In this document: in pieces, positions 48,563-61,725 of the stretch | How the letters are laid out: each line of letters starts with the position of its first letter | Numbering within the stretch: the stretch's first letter is position 1 | The notes under the pieces: generated by a model | The model's input: the letters and a program-made list of their open reading frames with translations, nothing else | Told to the model about the DNA's origin: nothing | The model's database searches: none | Made by a program: the position numbers and the translations under genes | Origin: Ceratotherium simum simum | Lineage: Eukaryota; Chordata; Mammalia; Perissodactyla; Rhinocerotidae | Assembly: GCF_000283155.1 (NCBI RefSeq) | Contig: NW_004454166.1 | Span: 10,934,199 to 10,998,198 of the forward strand | Length of the DNA: 64,000 nucleotides | Direction: 5' to 3'

Positions 48563-48582
48563 CAGAGAGAGAGAGAGAGAAA
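48563..48582. repeat. (GA)n microsatellite
   Basis: About nine GA units. Confidence 0.85.
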
Positions 48583-49924
48583 GCGCGAGCAACTCACTGA
48601 CTCTTTGTAAAGTGGATTCTTCTATCAGTTAAACGTGATACCTGACTTGTTTCTAAAATCTGAGATTACATCCTGTATGCATTCAAGGCCTGGTGTATTC
48701 CAAAGCTTTCCTCGGAATGAGACCAACGGAGTTGTGCTTGATCACCAAGAGCCCTCTTGATTTCTGCTGCCTGCTCAGGAGGATTTTCCCAGCCTCTCTT
48801 AAATGAATACTCTCAGATGCTGATCAGCGGAAGCCCTGCAAGGCCTGACTGTCATCAGATGTTCCTAAATGCTGAAATCCTCTCTGTGTCGACCCATGGT
48901 GCAGTGCCTCAGCGGCCTGGGGGCTGGAGCAGCCTGGACAGTTTATCTGTGAAGACCTCACAGCACAGGAATGAATTCCTTCTTTCAACCACCTGACCAC
49001 TTGTTTTCCATAGCTGAGAAAATTTGGAGGTGGAGTTGGTTAGAAGTAGGTGTGAGGGTTGCATTAAACCGGCAAGGAGTCCAGGCTCCATTTCATCAGA
49101 TAGGGAACAGTCCTCTAAAATTAGCCACATCTCCTAACCCGTGTGTGGATTTGATGTTTGTTTATGTTAAGTAGCTCTAAATTTCAGCAATCCTGCCTTT
49201 CTGGGGTCGGTTTTGTGGAGCTGCCAGAGGAGAAAGAGTGGTTGTCGGGTGCATTTTTATTAATGGTGTCGGTTGATCCTTTCATAACTATGATATTCGT
49301 CTATATTTCTCTATTTCAATGTGTTTGTAGCCAGAACTTGAGTATAGGGGAAATAAACCATTTGATTCCTTTGTGAATTAAAAAGGAATGGCAGCGGGCA
49401 GTATAAGGCCTGGACTTCCAAGATGGATTAGGTCCACAGGTTCCTAGACCTTTTACCTTTAGACCTCTGCTTTACTCTGGACCTCCTGGGCTGAGCGCTG
49501 AGGTTGACAGATGCAAATGGTTATCTTTAAGAAGTTTGATTCCTATGAAACAATGTTGACGGGTTTTCAAGGAGCCAGCCCTGGTCAGCACTGAGCTTTT
49601 ATTTTGTAGCAATCTAGAGGGGTATAGGATCACCCATGGTGACCCTTGCCTGCGTCATTCCAGGCAGGCCTTGGCATGCTCCAGCAGATGAGTAAGGACG
49701 AGGGCAGTTGGCAGGAGGACTCACTGAGTTCATCTTGCTTCGTATCTTAGAAACTGGCCTGACCTTGTTCCATCATCAGTGTTTGGGCACTCTGAGAAAC
49801 ACTAGACCATCTTTCAAGGAAGGGTCCTGGAGATTGTGTGAGAAGCAGCGTGCTCTCATACTGGGAAGGAACAGTTGACTCCAGCGCCGAGACAGTGTTG
49901 GGAGGTCCGTGAAGACCTTGGCAG
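48583..49924. other. Presumed intron, nothing recognised
   Basis: No named repeat or supported exon. 'ggagccagccctggtcagca' at 49,571 looks like an ERE head but lacks the rest. Confidence 0.45.
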
Positions 49925-50140
49925 TGAGGGCCATGGTATGTAGTAGAAAGAACATAGACCTCTCAGAGCCAGTGAGTAGCTGTGTGACCTTGAGTGAATG
50001 GTTTAATCTTTGATCCTTAATTTCATTAGCTGGTGAAAAAAAAATCTACTTTGTAAGCTTCTTGTGGGGAATAAATGGTGCAGAAATCTACTGGTGCAGA
50101 GCCTGACATATAGTGGGCACTTAAAAAATACTAATTCCCT
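49925..50140 (+). mobile_element. MIR SINE, sense
   Basis: 'gtagctgtgtgaccttgagt', 'atccttaatttcattagctg', 'gtgcagagcctgacatatag' and 'tgggcacttaaaaaata', in MIR order. Confidence 0.88.
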
Positions 50141-50794
50141 TTTCTCACATCCTTAAGTTTTCATAAAAACACTAAATATAGGCAGAGCACCGTTAAACAA
50201 TGACTATCTGATTAGGAGTCAGAATACACTTGAGTCCACATGAAATCCCTGTTAGGGAGCTCTTTGAAGCTTGTACTGGTGGGATTGCTAAACAGTGACC
50301 ATCTTGGCTTTAGGGGCTGAGCAATATCTTTTATTATATGGTGACTTTTAAAAGCCGATGTGCTCCTCTATGAAACGTGACTCCAAAATCTAGTAAAGGG
50401 GAGGAAAAGTACCTTAACCTCTGTTTGCACTATCTTGGACATTCTGTAATAGATTATTTATTAAATTCCTTAGATGAGGTTCTGTTTTTTGTGTCTTGAC
50501 TATGGTTACACAACTAACTCCTTTCAAAGAAAAGCCTGATATTTCCGAAGAATAGCACGACTGGGAGATGTTTAGATGTCCAGAATCCCAAAGACTGCAT
50601 GATGTTAATGACTCTTACAAGCTTCTTTTCTTTGACCTTTAACCCAGTGTCCAGTTCCTTATGTTGGTGCTCAATGAGGCCTTGTTGACTGTTTTCAGGG
50701 AAAAAGACCTTAGTTAGTTAAAATTTAGCCAAATCAACTTTGAGGGCGAACCACTGGTCTGTCTCATGATCAATTACTAAATGGGACTAGACTA
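50141..50794. other. Presumed intron, nothing recognised
   Basis: No named repeat or supported exon. Confidence 0.5.
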
Positions 50795-50895
50795 GAAGAT
50801 GCAGAAAGGCAGGCCCAGGGTCTCCCTTGTTCATCTATCATCAGTGCCTTGCACAGGGCCTGGGACAGATGTCCATAGTCAATAAGTATTTGAAC
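50795..50895 (+). mobile_element. L2 3' terminus, sense
   Basis: 'caggcccagggtctcccttg', 'catcagtgccttgcacaggg' and 'caataagtatttgaacc' fit the L2 end. Confidence 0.75.
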
Positions 50896-50980
50896 CAAAA
50901 TCTAGCTCTTTTAAAAAGGTCATGTAGCTCCTAAATACACCTAAATTTCTGAAACTGAACATTATCTTTTAGTTTCTTCC

Positions 50981-51022
50981 AAGCAATGATTGCTATTCTT
51001 CTAAGCAGTGATTGCTATTCTA
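50981..51022. repeat. 22-bp tandem duplication
   Basis: aagcaatgattgctattctt at 50,981 is followed by aagcagtgattgctattcta at 51,003. One internal mismatch and a diverged end: a small local duplication. Confidence 0.85.
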
Positions 51023-52714
51023 GATATCACTAGCATACAGCATTCAACTTTAGTATGTAGAGATTTGACCCTGACAGTTTAATTTAAAAATGAGAGTTAA
51101 TGTAAGTTCTTAAATCAAAGGAAACTGCCCAATTCTACAATCCATAATAAATATATTTTGAAAGTCAGAATGTCTAGATTGCAATCTAGGTTGAAGAAGC
51201 CAAAGTGAGTTTCGTTACTGGAAGTTTCTGAAGGATACTAATTTGAGGATGACAGTTTACTAGTATGATCCTGAATGACTCTTTAGGGCATTGTAAAGTT
51301 AGATTTCATAGAATTGAGTCTGAAACATTGGAGAGGAAAAATTCAAACTCAGGAATACTCAACGATTCAAGGCCGGCAGTTCTGGAGGCAACTTGTTTGT
51401 AGTTTTATATGAAAAAGGAAGACAGATCTTTTTCCAAGACTTTATTTGACCTATTAAATCTAAATGGATTGTGGCATGTATTTCATGGGGTAGATTGGTG
51501 GTATGGAAACTTAAAGGAATATAGAAAAAAATGTTAGGAAAAGAAAAGATGAGTATGTAGTGTTTCCTACCAAGTTCAGAATTGGAAGAATAAGGCGGTA
51601 GCACCAGCACAATAGTCATGTTCTCTGAAGATGGTCAAACAGGTTCAGAAAACCTGCCTCTTCACCTTTGACTTTAGTTCTTGAACATTTGAATGGAATG
51701 ATTTAGACCATTGAAAGTCTAGTATGTGCAGAAGCCTTCTAGGTATGAGGTGACCTTGCAGCATTAAAGAAACCCATGGATCCTGTTAGTTCCAACCTCA
51801 CTGAAGGACATATTCTGAAGAGCCAGCTCATTAAGCAAGCTTTTGAAGGGTGTGCGCTGCAGAGCAGTTTCCTGTTATTTGGTTAATGGTTGACCTAGTT
51901 CTATTGCCATATGCTTCCTGGAACGCGTTCTAATATAAAGTATGTGTTAAAGCAAGACTAGGATAATAGCAGGAAAGTCAAAGCCTTTCTGCAGCAGAGA
52001 CCATATTAATGCTGGCCCAGTGAGGGCGGGACAGTGTATGGAGGGAGAATGAAGACTTTTCTCTTCATGGTCCTGTTTACTGATTCTGATTTTAATCCTC
52101 ACATTTCGTCCCAGCCCATTCTCAAGAGTTGCATTTTCCCAAAGTACCTTCTATGTAAGGCCTGCGTTGTTGGTTCATCTCTTGTGCATGCTAGGCCAAG
52201 TGTGATGTTGAAGTACCCTGAGTAAAATTATTAACGCAAGGAAAGATTAGATTAGATTTGGCTAATGGCAGGTGATTTTGTTTTTGTGTTATTATTTTTG
52301 TATTGCCAACAAGGGATTAGTAATCTTTTTGTCTGAAGTTTGGATGGAGTCCAGAGTCTGAGATTGAGGCTCTTTGACTTCTTTATCGTTTTACCTGGAA
52401 TCAGCAGCCTTGGCTTGTTCGTTTAGATGGCTAGGAGAGCCCACACAACCATGGGGGCTGCTGAGCAAACTTTGCACCAGACACACAGGGTTTGTTTTTA
52501 CAGCTTCAGAATGCGAAGCATCCGTGGGTCTAGTCTGCTAATTGCTGGATATTTCGGTGGTAGGGGAGGAAGCTGTTCTGTTCTTTTCATTGCTCATAAA
52601 GAAAATGTTTGAGGAACCACAAGTGTGTGGGGTGGGGTGAGATGAGGTGGACAGTTCCTTTTCAATTTGCTTTTTAAAATCACCATAATTGTGGTATGGG
52701 GCTGTGATTCCTAA
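51023..52714. other. Presumed intron, nothing recognised
   Basis: No named repeat or supported exon. Confidence 0.5.
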
Positions 52715-52875
52715 ACCAGGTGATCTTCAGAATCATTGTGAGAACTTGGAAACAAGAAGAAGGTTATTAAAAATAGATTTTTAGGTTCTACCATGGGAGG
52801 AGGAGTCACTAGGTCTAGGGTGGGACCCTAGAATGTGTGTTCTTAGAGGTGAGATTTAGGAACCACTGGTCTTGG
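52715..52875. mobile_element. MER5A-like hAT DNA transposon remnant
   Basis: 'ccaggtgatcttcagaatca', 'gttattaaaaatagattttt', 'aggtctagggtgggacccta' and 'gatttaggaaccactggtct' follow the MER5A pattern, including its terminal 'aaccactg'. Confidence 0.72.
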
Positions 52876-53484
52876 GAATTCAGTATCATTAGGCTGGCAA
52901 GGGAGGAAGAAACAGTCACTGTGCTTTAATGTCTCACATGCAGGAAGTAGGAAGAGGAAAAGAGATGCTGTCAGAACTTGATATTTGTAGCTGCTAATAA
53001 TTTGAGCTGTGGAATAGGCTTTCGTCTTTTCTTCCCCAGAAATTCAGTACCTCCAGGGCACCTTAAGAGCACTGTATACCGAGTGATTTAGGTTTGGGAA
53101 ATGTCATCTTAGTGGCAGGCTACTTATTGTGCACCACCACCATCCCCCGCTGCCCCGGCCCCTCCCTCCCACCATGGAGGTAATGTTAGCAGAATATCTG
53201 TCATTCATCAGTTAAATTGGATCCAGTTTTTTCATATTAATACCTTTGGCAGAAACAAAGGGAAGTTTCATTATGTTGATTTCTATATACAAGGAAATTG
53301 CTACTGATCCACCCAATTAGCTTCTGGTTTCTTTTTTTTTTTTTTCTTCTTTTTTTATGTTAACAATGAAGAGATGCACTTGTTGACCAAGGACTTGCTC
53401 CATCTGACTGCTTGCCTGGCCTGCTTTAAAGCTATTCTCTCTGATATTGGGCCACAGGTAACTGACCCATTTGTGAATCAGAAT
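52876..53484. other. Presumed intron with poly-T
   Basis: Contains a T-rich run at 53,330-53,357. No gene recognised. Confidence 0.5.
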
Positions 53485-53590
53485 GACCTTAACTACAGGA
53501 TCACCCCCATCTGGGGTCTAATAGTGTGCCTGATAGATAAGTAGTTGATCTTCAATGTGTGGTTAGTGGATGAATGAATGACTGAACCAG
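53485..53590 (+). mobile_element. L2 3' terminus, sense
   Basis: 'gtgtgcctgatagataagta' and 'tggatgaatgaatgactgaa' fit a diverged L2 end. Confidence 0.6.
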
Positions 53591-55269
53591 CTAAGTAAAT
53601 ATTGCCCCCAAGAGATAAGAAGTAACTTGGAAAGAAGATTCTGCCTCAAAGCAATGTGTGTGGTCAGTGTAACCTTTTTAGGATGTCTTCTGCATTAATC
53701 TCAACAAAAAGGAGAATGACCCTGTTGCAAAATTTGACAAATCAGACACTTTGGCTTCCTGAGAAAATGCAGGGAAATTATTTCTTTTCTTTACATGTTG
53801 TCTGTCCTCCAAACAGCTATCACTACTGCTACCACAAAAAAACCCTGCACACATTAAAGAGAGTGGCTACAGGACAAATATTGTTAAGGATATTTGATGT
53901 TCTTTCTCTATTCTTCCTTGAAACTTTAAAAGTCTCATAGGGAGTGAGTGAGAAGAATGTGGCTTTAGAAGTAGAAAAGAAGAAACAATTGAGTAGAAAG
54001 AAGAAGGTTGAGGAAATTTCTCTCATTGACAGTTATTTGTAACAGAAAACAGTGGTCATGGCCTAAGAACTCATGGTCATGTCCTTGGCATGCTTAGAAG
54101 CTCCAAGAATGGAAGAGAGTCTCTTCAAAGTTATTTTGAGGAGTTGGACACTACCTACTAGGCTTCTAATGCTTACCCAAGTTAAGAGGTTGAAGTGCCT
54201 CCAAGGCCTTAAGTAGCAGCTGAACATGTGATCTTGTTAACCCTGAGATGTTGCTGAGAAGTGACTCAGATCACTGTGGCAAATGATCCTGTCCTGTTCC
54301 AGCTGCCCCAGCAGAAATCAGCATTAGGTCACCCTTAAGGCAGATGGTGCAGAGCTCATGCTCCCAAAGACTTTATTAGAACAAGGACAACTTGAATAGG
54401 CTCTCCTGCCCATGGGACTGATGTGAGGACTGCTTGGTGTTTTGGAGCCATCTGATTCATAAGCTCTTCCAGTTCCTACCTCCACCCCTACCCTCTGCCC
54501 TCACATAAACCACTTGGAGAGAAGGGGAGGATGCCAGAGAGAGTCATGAGTTCTCATAATGATTTGCTCTTTGGGCGTTTCCTCTTCTAGATAGACGGAA
54601 GCTTTATTTTCCCCAGGGAAAGGTAAAATATGCTCCAGGTAGCCTAAAGTATGTGTGATGCCTATTTTGAATAAAATAACAGACTTGAGTAGTTTGTATT
54701 TTACTAAATAATAATCAAGAGGTAACTCATACCCAAGAACCTGGTCTGTTGGCCTTAGCATGAAAGGAGTTAGCTGCCTGATGACTCATTGAACGTTACT
54801 GATTTAGTACAAAAGAAAAATGAGAGATGAGTGGTAGGAAGGTGATTGAAATGGTTACCTCACCAGACCACTCTTTAAACTTTCTCTGTCTTTCCATGAC
54901 TCCAGTATGTTTGTGTAAATTCAAAATCATTTTAAAGTTTGAAATGTCTTTCTGTTCAACTGAGTGAATGTGCCGCCTCTTTCGAAAGTTGATAATGACT
55001 CAAGGGTATCCAGCTCTCAGGATTCAAGCTACTGCATGTTGGCAATGATACTGAATCCCAGTTTTATAAATAAAATGCCGGGGTGCCGCCTTAAGGATCC
55101 AGACATAGTCTGTGAGCACATTCTAAGTCTTGATCCATGGGTCCACAGCAGTGTCAACTACAAAACGCAGAAGGAGGTAGGGTCCAAAAGAAAAAGAGAA
55201 TTACTGTCATCTGCAATGAATATAAAGTCATTAGATATATTCACAGAAATGAAATCCCAGACTAGAGTG
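53591..55269. other. Presumed intron, nothing recognised
   Basis: No named repeat or supported exon. A 104-codon plus frame at 54,964-55,278 has no recognised domain. Confidence 0.45.
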
Positions 55270-55360
55270 GATCTATGAAATCATCCTGCCCAACCGCTTC
55301 ATTTTGCAGTTCTGGAGAGGCTAAAGTGACTTGTCCAAAGTCCACAAGGTAAGAAGTTAG
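55270..55360 (-). mobile_element. MIR-like fragment, antisense
   Basis: 'cttcattttgcagttctgga' and 'aagtgacttgtccaaagtcc'. Confidence 0.65.
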
Positions 55361-55689
55361 TTAGGGAAGCTTGAAATGGAATTTCAGTTGCCTGCCTTGG
55401 CCATCTATGCTTATTCCACTATAGCAGTGTTGGCAAATAGCTTCTATTTCTTGTGCCAATTTTGATTGATTGGTGGAGACTGCCTGGAGCTCTGCTTTGA
55501 GGATTCTGTGTCTTGTCTCAGCTTGTTGCAGAAGAGCGGAGAGATCAGGCGGAGAAGGCTGCAGTAGGCGGGAGAGGGTAAATGACAGGCGCTGGCCCTC
55601 ACCCACAGTTGCTGTCCCTTACAGTTACGTGTTGGGAAATCACACACTTACTCTCTACCCAAACACTTCTCCACTTGGTGTTCTTGAAG
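55361..55689. other. Unassigned block with two minus-strand frames
   Basis: Minus-strand frames of 81 and 67 codons overlap here. The 81-codon one contains a helical-looking stretch LLQQAETRHRILKAELQAVS. It matches nothing I know and may be an unrecognised old repeat. Confidence 0.25.
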
Positions 55690-55815
55690 ACTTCCTATTT
55701 CCAAATGTTTTAAACCAAAGAAGAGAATATTTAGTCACTAGGAGACTCTCATTCAGAACAGCGTATCCAAGTAACTTATCCAAGGTAACTAGGTTGTTAA
55801 GTAGCGATTTGAATC
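55690..55815 (-). mobile_element. MIR-like fragment, antisense
   Basis: 'gtaacttatccaaggtaact' and 'gttaagtagcgatttgaatc'. Confidence 0.65.
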
Positions 55816-56029
55816 AATGATGGGGTTTTCACCATGGTTTTTATCAACTAGCCTGAAGACCTCTCTTTCTGCCTTGTTCATACAGTCTAACCCTGACATT
55901 GGTGGGGGATCACTCATCTCCCTGTTTCACTACCACCTTCTTACGTGTTCTTACATGTTGTCCACAGTTTGCCTTTCATTGCCTACCTGCTCTATGGGAC
56001 CTTCTAGACCATCTACTAAATCCTTTCCT

Positions 56030-56150
56030 CTGTAGATGGTTCAGAGCGGTCATAAACTTACCCAGGGTTACACAGCGAAGTTGTGGAAGAGAGCCAAGCT
56101 GGAACCCTGGTATCCTGACCATCACTGCTCCAAGATTTTTTCTTGGAGGT
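56030..56150 (-). mobile_element. MIR-like fragment, antisense
   Basis: 'cttacccagggttacacagc', 'gccaagctggaaccctggta' and 'tcctgaccatcactgctcca'. Confidence 0.7.
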
Positions 56151-56199
56151 TTCCTACCTGTTATATAACACATGTGGTTTTGAAACTAGAGAGAACGTT

Positions 56200-56300
56200 G
56201 CAGGTTATTTATTTAATCTCATTTTATGGCTGGAGAAATTGAATCCAAGAACATTTAAGGGACTTGCCCAAGGTAACGAAGTTGTTAAGTAACACAAAAA
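56200..56300 (-). mobile_element. MIR-like fragment, antisense
   Basis: 'aatctcattttatggctgga', 'gacttgcccaaggtaacgaa' and 'gttgttaagtaacac'. Confidence 0.75.
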
Positions 56301-58012
56301 CTCCCCAGATCTTCAGGAACAAAGCCAAACCCACAGTGAATATTTTTTTCTTTGCTTTCTCTCTTTTCTATATTTTAATGAAAAAAAATGAACTGTTTAT
56401 CACAATTCACAGAGGGCGTGATTGCCTTGCAACATATTAGAGTCTATAGGTTTCATATAGTCAGAATGATGAAACTGATTCAAGAGGACTTTTTGGATTA
56501 TCCTTTCATAGTTTATGTAGTAAATTTAGAAGAAAAAACTTTGGTCATAAATTTGCTTGTAATATGACCCTCACAAGGTTTTAAGTATAATTTTGGAAAC
56601 TTTTCTGCTTCCAAAGATAAGCTGTTGGGAGGACACGTGTAGGATATAAATGTGCCTGGCGATCTAAAGAGTGCTGTGAATTTGTGAGGGTCTCCAACAG
56701 TATGGGCACATCAGAGTTGTTCGGTAGCTGGGACTTTGTTTACCTCCAGGATATGGAGAACCCACCAGCAGAGCTCTGCCATGCTTATCATATGTATGAA
56801 TGAAGTACATAGGATAATACTTTGCCTTGAATAGGGTCAGTGTTTGGTGGGGAGGGAGCTATGTTTCACAGGCAGAGCAATCTGTTAATGTCTAATTTGA
56901 GATGAATGCCATTAATAACAACGTAGAAAAGGCTACTGTCATTCCCATGCAGTTGCATCCATTTGCTCCTCTTGGCTCCTCTGGAAAACAGAATTGAGGC
57001 TCTCCTATTTTTTAGCATCTTCAGCTATAGGCAGCTCCTCTTAAGGAATGCCACTGTCATCTGTTCCCATTGGTCACTTCACATATTTCACCAAATTAGC
57101 TAATGAGGAGGGAAAGTTATCTAGATTTCTAAGAGACCTTGGTGTTCAAAAGAGTGTGGACTCCTGGACCTCTTAGCAAGTAGGCGAACTAGCCCACCTT
57201 GGCGCTTTTGCCCTCTGCTGGAACATTTCCTTTTGAAGTGCTGCCACTTATAGAATCATCAATAAAAACATTTCCCTTGCTCCTTCTGGAACCTCCATCT
57301 AACTTTGAGCCTTTGTTTTGTAAGATAAGGGATAATTTCTACACAACGCTGGGAACAGACCACTCTTAATTCCTTTTCCTCCCAGTCAGTTGTTTCAGCA
57401 AAATGATCCCCTTTCACTTTAACAGAAAGATTCTCTTTCTAGCTTAAAATATTCCAGATATGCTTTAACTTGCCTTGGGGTCATAGCACATGTCTTCCAG
57501 GACTGATGAGTCTTGTCAGTTGCCCCAGGGTGAGAACTTTAATAAGCAAATTGCACACACCTGGTTTTGCAAAGCATTGGCCTAATGGGGCACCTAGGTG
57601 GAAGTCGGTACTTCCACTCCCTGTGTACACACCCTTCCTGCCCACCCCTTTTAAAAGAGAGGCCTCAGAAATTGCTGCCTTTCCATTTATCTTGTAAAAC
57701 TTTCCTGTCTCTTTGCTCCCCTGTAGGGATCGTTCAGGAGCTCAGGTTGTTGCTGTGGCTGCTGCTGTCTTTTGGATTTGCAAGTGATGCCAATGATGGG
57801 ACGTGGTACATGTACAGGGGAGTCTGGTTAAAAGGGAACAGAGCTGGCAGACTCTATCAGACTGTGCATCCCCTGCCCTTTTCTTTCATTTGCGGCTGCC
57901 GTTGGTGTTAGCACAGCCTTTCTCTGCTCAGACTCTTCCTGGTTAGTTGAAAAAAGACAACCTGTTTCCCTGTTTCTGATGCTGGACACCAGGCTCACTT
58001 GTCTTATTCTCT
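56301..58012. other. Presumed intron, nothing recognised
   Basis: No named repeat or supported exon. Confidence 0.5.
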
Positions 58013-58152
58013 TATTCATTCATTGATCATTCATTCAGACATTTATTGAGCATTTGACTACTTGCCTAAATGTTGTGCTACTTGTGCTAAATGTTGGAGA
58101 TTAGAGAAATGAAAGACCCAGACCCTGCCTTCTAGAAGCTCATAATCTGGTG
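58013..58152 (-). mobile_element. L2 terminus, antisense
   Basis: 'cattcattcagacatttatt' and 'gagcatttgactacttgcc', then 'ccctgccttctagaagctca' and 'taatctgg', the reverse of the L2 end. Confidence 0.82.
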
Positions 58153-61130
58153 TTTACATCTCCACATTGCTGCATCTCAAATGATGCATTTTCTTTGGCT
58201 TCTGTGCGCTCTCTAATTGCCGAAGATCAGCTCTCCCAAATAAAGCTATTTGGACGTCTTTCTTGTCATCCATTCTTTCAGACATATTGTGGTACCCAGG
58301 TGATCAGGATGCAGGATCACGTCCTTAAGAATCTGCAGGTGGCATCGATGTGTATGTATATCCAGACCAACTAATGGGCATAACCATTTCTTTGAATGCT
58401 TTATGTGCTAGACTAGATTCCACATTGATCTCATATTCCATCTGCCATCCTTCCAGTGTGCCTACAGGATTCTTAGGTTAGGCTTTTTCTGTGCTGGTTG
58501 ATCTATGCGTCATTGGATGACGTTCTGCTAAAAGGTGGTAAGATCTGGTGATAATGTTTAGCTCTTTAGGCAGTAAAAACTACGTATAAGGCTTTCCTGG
58601 CTTTGATGAGGCTATGGATGACCTTATTCTTCAAATACGTTGTCAGCCTATGTTCCACCGCCATTTACATGTCAGTGCCTCAGAAATTCCAGTCATCAAC
58701 CCAGCAACACCTGAAGAACCTCTTCCAGGAGCATGAGTGATCTTCTAGTCTCTTGGTTTGGAAGAGTTTCCCAAACGTCTTTAGGAAAATTCTTTCATCC
58801 ACTTTTAGCATCCCTTTTTGGGCATATAAAAAGCTAGCATACTACATAGCACGTGAAACCACTCAGTCAAATATCTACCTTCTCTAGTTCTTTCCTTATG
58901 TCCATAACCGTGGTTATACATTTGTTTTATTATACAGTTAGGCTAAACACCATTTGTGCTGAGAAATATTTGAGGCTTGTCCACACTGACACACTTTGGC
59001 TTACCTCCATGTACTAGTGACTGTCTCAGGTTAGCCAAATGTGTCTAGGTCAGAGGGCATACGCTTTGATATGGAATTCCAGAGGTCATTCCCTGCCTTT
59101 GTCCCCTACGCCAAAGCTCATGTCTCTTGCATCATGCTGTGACATGAAACAATATTGCATCGTAGGGAGTGCATAATGGACTGTGTTGTCCAATTATCAT
59201 GAGATTACTGAATACTTTTGCCTGGAAACTTGCCAGCCATCGTGAACAAAGAGATGCCCCAAGCCACTTTCTCACGTTTATTCTGGAGGACTAAATGGCA
59301 TTCTTAATATCTGATGGTTTCCTCTGTACCTTTCTGGTTGAGTAAAGAGTAAGGCAGGCTGTTTTGTTGTTGTTCTTGGACAAAGATTGTAGCTAGTACG
59401 GGAAATCAAGATTTTTAGCTAATTTGATGAGAATTAGTAAAAAGTCAAAGGTGGAACAGAGAATATACCGGCTGGAAAAGGACATGATCAATTTCTAGGA
59501 AATGGGAGATTGATATATTTGTAGTAATGAAGAAAAGTTCTTCCTGGAACAGAAGTACTGAAGAAATAACAAAAAGAGGCAAAAAAAAAAAAAGACGCAT
59601 TCCCCTAGCACACAAACTATGAAGCCCAGCCTTTTTGTTACTGGAAGTTCTGCTATGTCTTGAATTCTTCAACTTTCTTGATTTTTAAAATCTAACATTT
59701 AATTCCAAAATAATCTTTATTCATCTGTGTGTTTTCATTCTCCCTGAGTTATCTGTGTTCTCTGAAAGTTTAAAAACAAGGGATTTTTTTTTTCTCATCT
59801 CTGTTGGCGGAGACACACAATGGGCTGCCTTTCCCCTTCTCTGTGGAAAGAATGGAAACATAGTAAGCAGCCAGCGGAGCTCCATACGGATTGACATTCC
59901 TTGCTTCTGCTTTTAAAGTTAAGATGGTCACGAGAGAGAAAAATATTTTCGGTTCCAAGCCTAAGAAAAGGACATTCCTTTTTGTCTTGGCACTCTTGTT
60001 TTCATGGTGTTGATTTCTTACAGAATCATCTTCAGTCCCATTAATAAGTCACATCTGAAAATGAAATCACTTTTGTAAGCTTCTTTTCCTCTCCACACCC
60101 TTGATTATAGAGAAGGTGACGTTTTCTTAGATTTATCTGAAGAAGCTTAGGATGTATTTTCCTGGCATTTTTTGCTCTGGATGAGTTCCCATTGTTGTTC
60201 AAGCACATTCAAGACAGTTTTCCAGAGCCCTGAGAGACCCATCCATGCATTCTGTTCTGTTAAACAAGGAAAAAATTTAAAAAAAAAAGTTTCGTTTTCA
60301 CCTTGCTTTAGAGAAGGAAATCTCAGAGGAATCATTTTCCTTTCAGGAAGATTGGGGTTTGTAGGTTAAATTGCACATTATACAAATTCCCTAGTGACAA
60401 AGAAGCTATGCCATCAACAATCTTTCTTCAAAATGCATTTTTCTATTGAAAGAGGAGGGGATTCCATTTCAGCCTGTTGATTAAGACATGAAGATGAGAT
60501 CTGGAATTGGTCGTGGCCCAAGGTCGTTGGTAGAACTAATGGACCATTTGAAAATTATTAGCAGCTGGTTTAATAGAGTTGTAATAACTACAGCTGTGTG
60601 AGAAAATCCAAGCACAAGGTATTTGGAATGTCCCCTTTAAGGTCCTTTCCTATTGTTCTAGAATAATACTGGCGTTCATTTAACCAAAGTGCAACTTGGA
60701 CGAAAGATTAGGTAGCTCTTTACATGAGGATGTGATACAGGCTTTATTTGCTTTAGGTTTTGGACCATCTTTTTATTTTTATTTATTTTTTTAATTCGGG
60801 CATCGTTAAGCTTCTCATCTGACCTGCACATCCCCGTGTCCCACCCAAGAACATGACAATTTCAGAGTCGCACGATGTTTAAGAATTTTAATGGCCTTTC
60901 TAAGGAGTTCTTTTTCTTTTCACTTACATTTTTTATTAAAAATTTTAATCGTATCAAAGGATTTATGGGGTTTAATTTGCCAAACTCCAAGGCAGTGGAG
61001 AAAAAAAGACAGCCAGAAGAGAAGCCATACTTTCTAACACACACCTTTTTTCAAAACAACGTTGGTTTCTGGTTTTGTACAACCTAATAGAGGAATAATT
61101 TGCTTACATCTTTGCATTTGTATCTGGAGG
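58153..61130. other. Repeat-poor presumed intron, 3 kb
   Basis: No named repeat or supported exon. Short poly-A (59,581) and poly-T (59,786) runs only. Confidence 0.5.
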
Positions 61131-61172
61131 CATACACACACACACACAAACGTGTATGTATGTATATATACA
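61131..61172. repeat. (CA)n/(TA)n mixed microsatellite
   Basis: About nine CA units, then gtgtatgtatgtatatata. Confidence 0.88.
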
Positions 61173-61544
61173 TAATATTTGCTCTGCAAAGAAATATGCC
61201 TATTTCCTCCATCTGTCATCTGTACCTTGCTAACTCAGAGACTTGACATGGAAGAGAAATGCAGAGAGCATTCCACCCGTTAATGAATTCCACAGCCATG
61301 AGTCACCCTGGCCCCAGGCTTCTTGTCTGCCTCATCCTATTCCTGCTCTCAAAGTCAGAGGTCTGGGTCTCCAATTCCTGACTTTGGATCTGGGGAAGAA
61401 GGTAGGAGATGACACAGCTAACATAAAGCAAGAGTCCCATTCTGTATCTCAGAGCAGATTCTCAAAATATCCTACCAAGGCACAAAAGTGTGGAAGTCAG
61501 GTTTAGATAAATCCCTGCTTGACATTGATTTGCAAAGCTCTTTG
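61173..61544. other. Presumed intron, nothing recognised
   Basis: No named repeat or supported exon. Confidence 0.5.
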
Positions 61545-61725
61545 TAAATTAGACCAAGAGCTTTCAGTATACATTGATGTAAATTTGTTCTCTACAACGC
61601 CATGAAGCAGATGTGCTCTCTGCAACCCACAAAGGTCAAGTGACTTCCCCAAAGTCACAGCTGGTTGAAAGCCAGAACAAAGTCCCAAACCTTGTCTTCT
61701 GACCAGCCCTTTCCAGTACACCGTG
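61545..61725 (-). mobile_element. MIR SINE, antisense
   Basis: 'caacgccatgaagcagatgt', 'gtcaagtgacttccccaaag', 'tcacagctggttgaaagcca' and 'ttgtcttctgaccagccctt'. Confidence 0.78.

Noticed and set aside
49571..49610. ERE-like head 'ggagccagccctggtcagca'
   Set aside because: Similarity ends after about 20 bp; no tail or target duplication.
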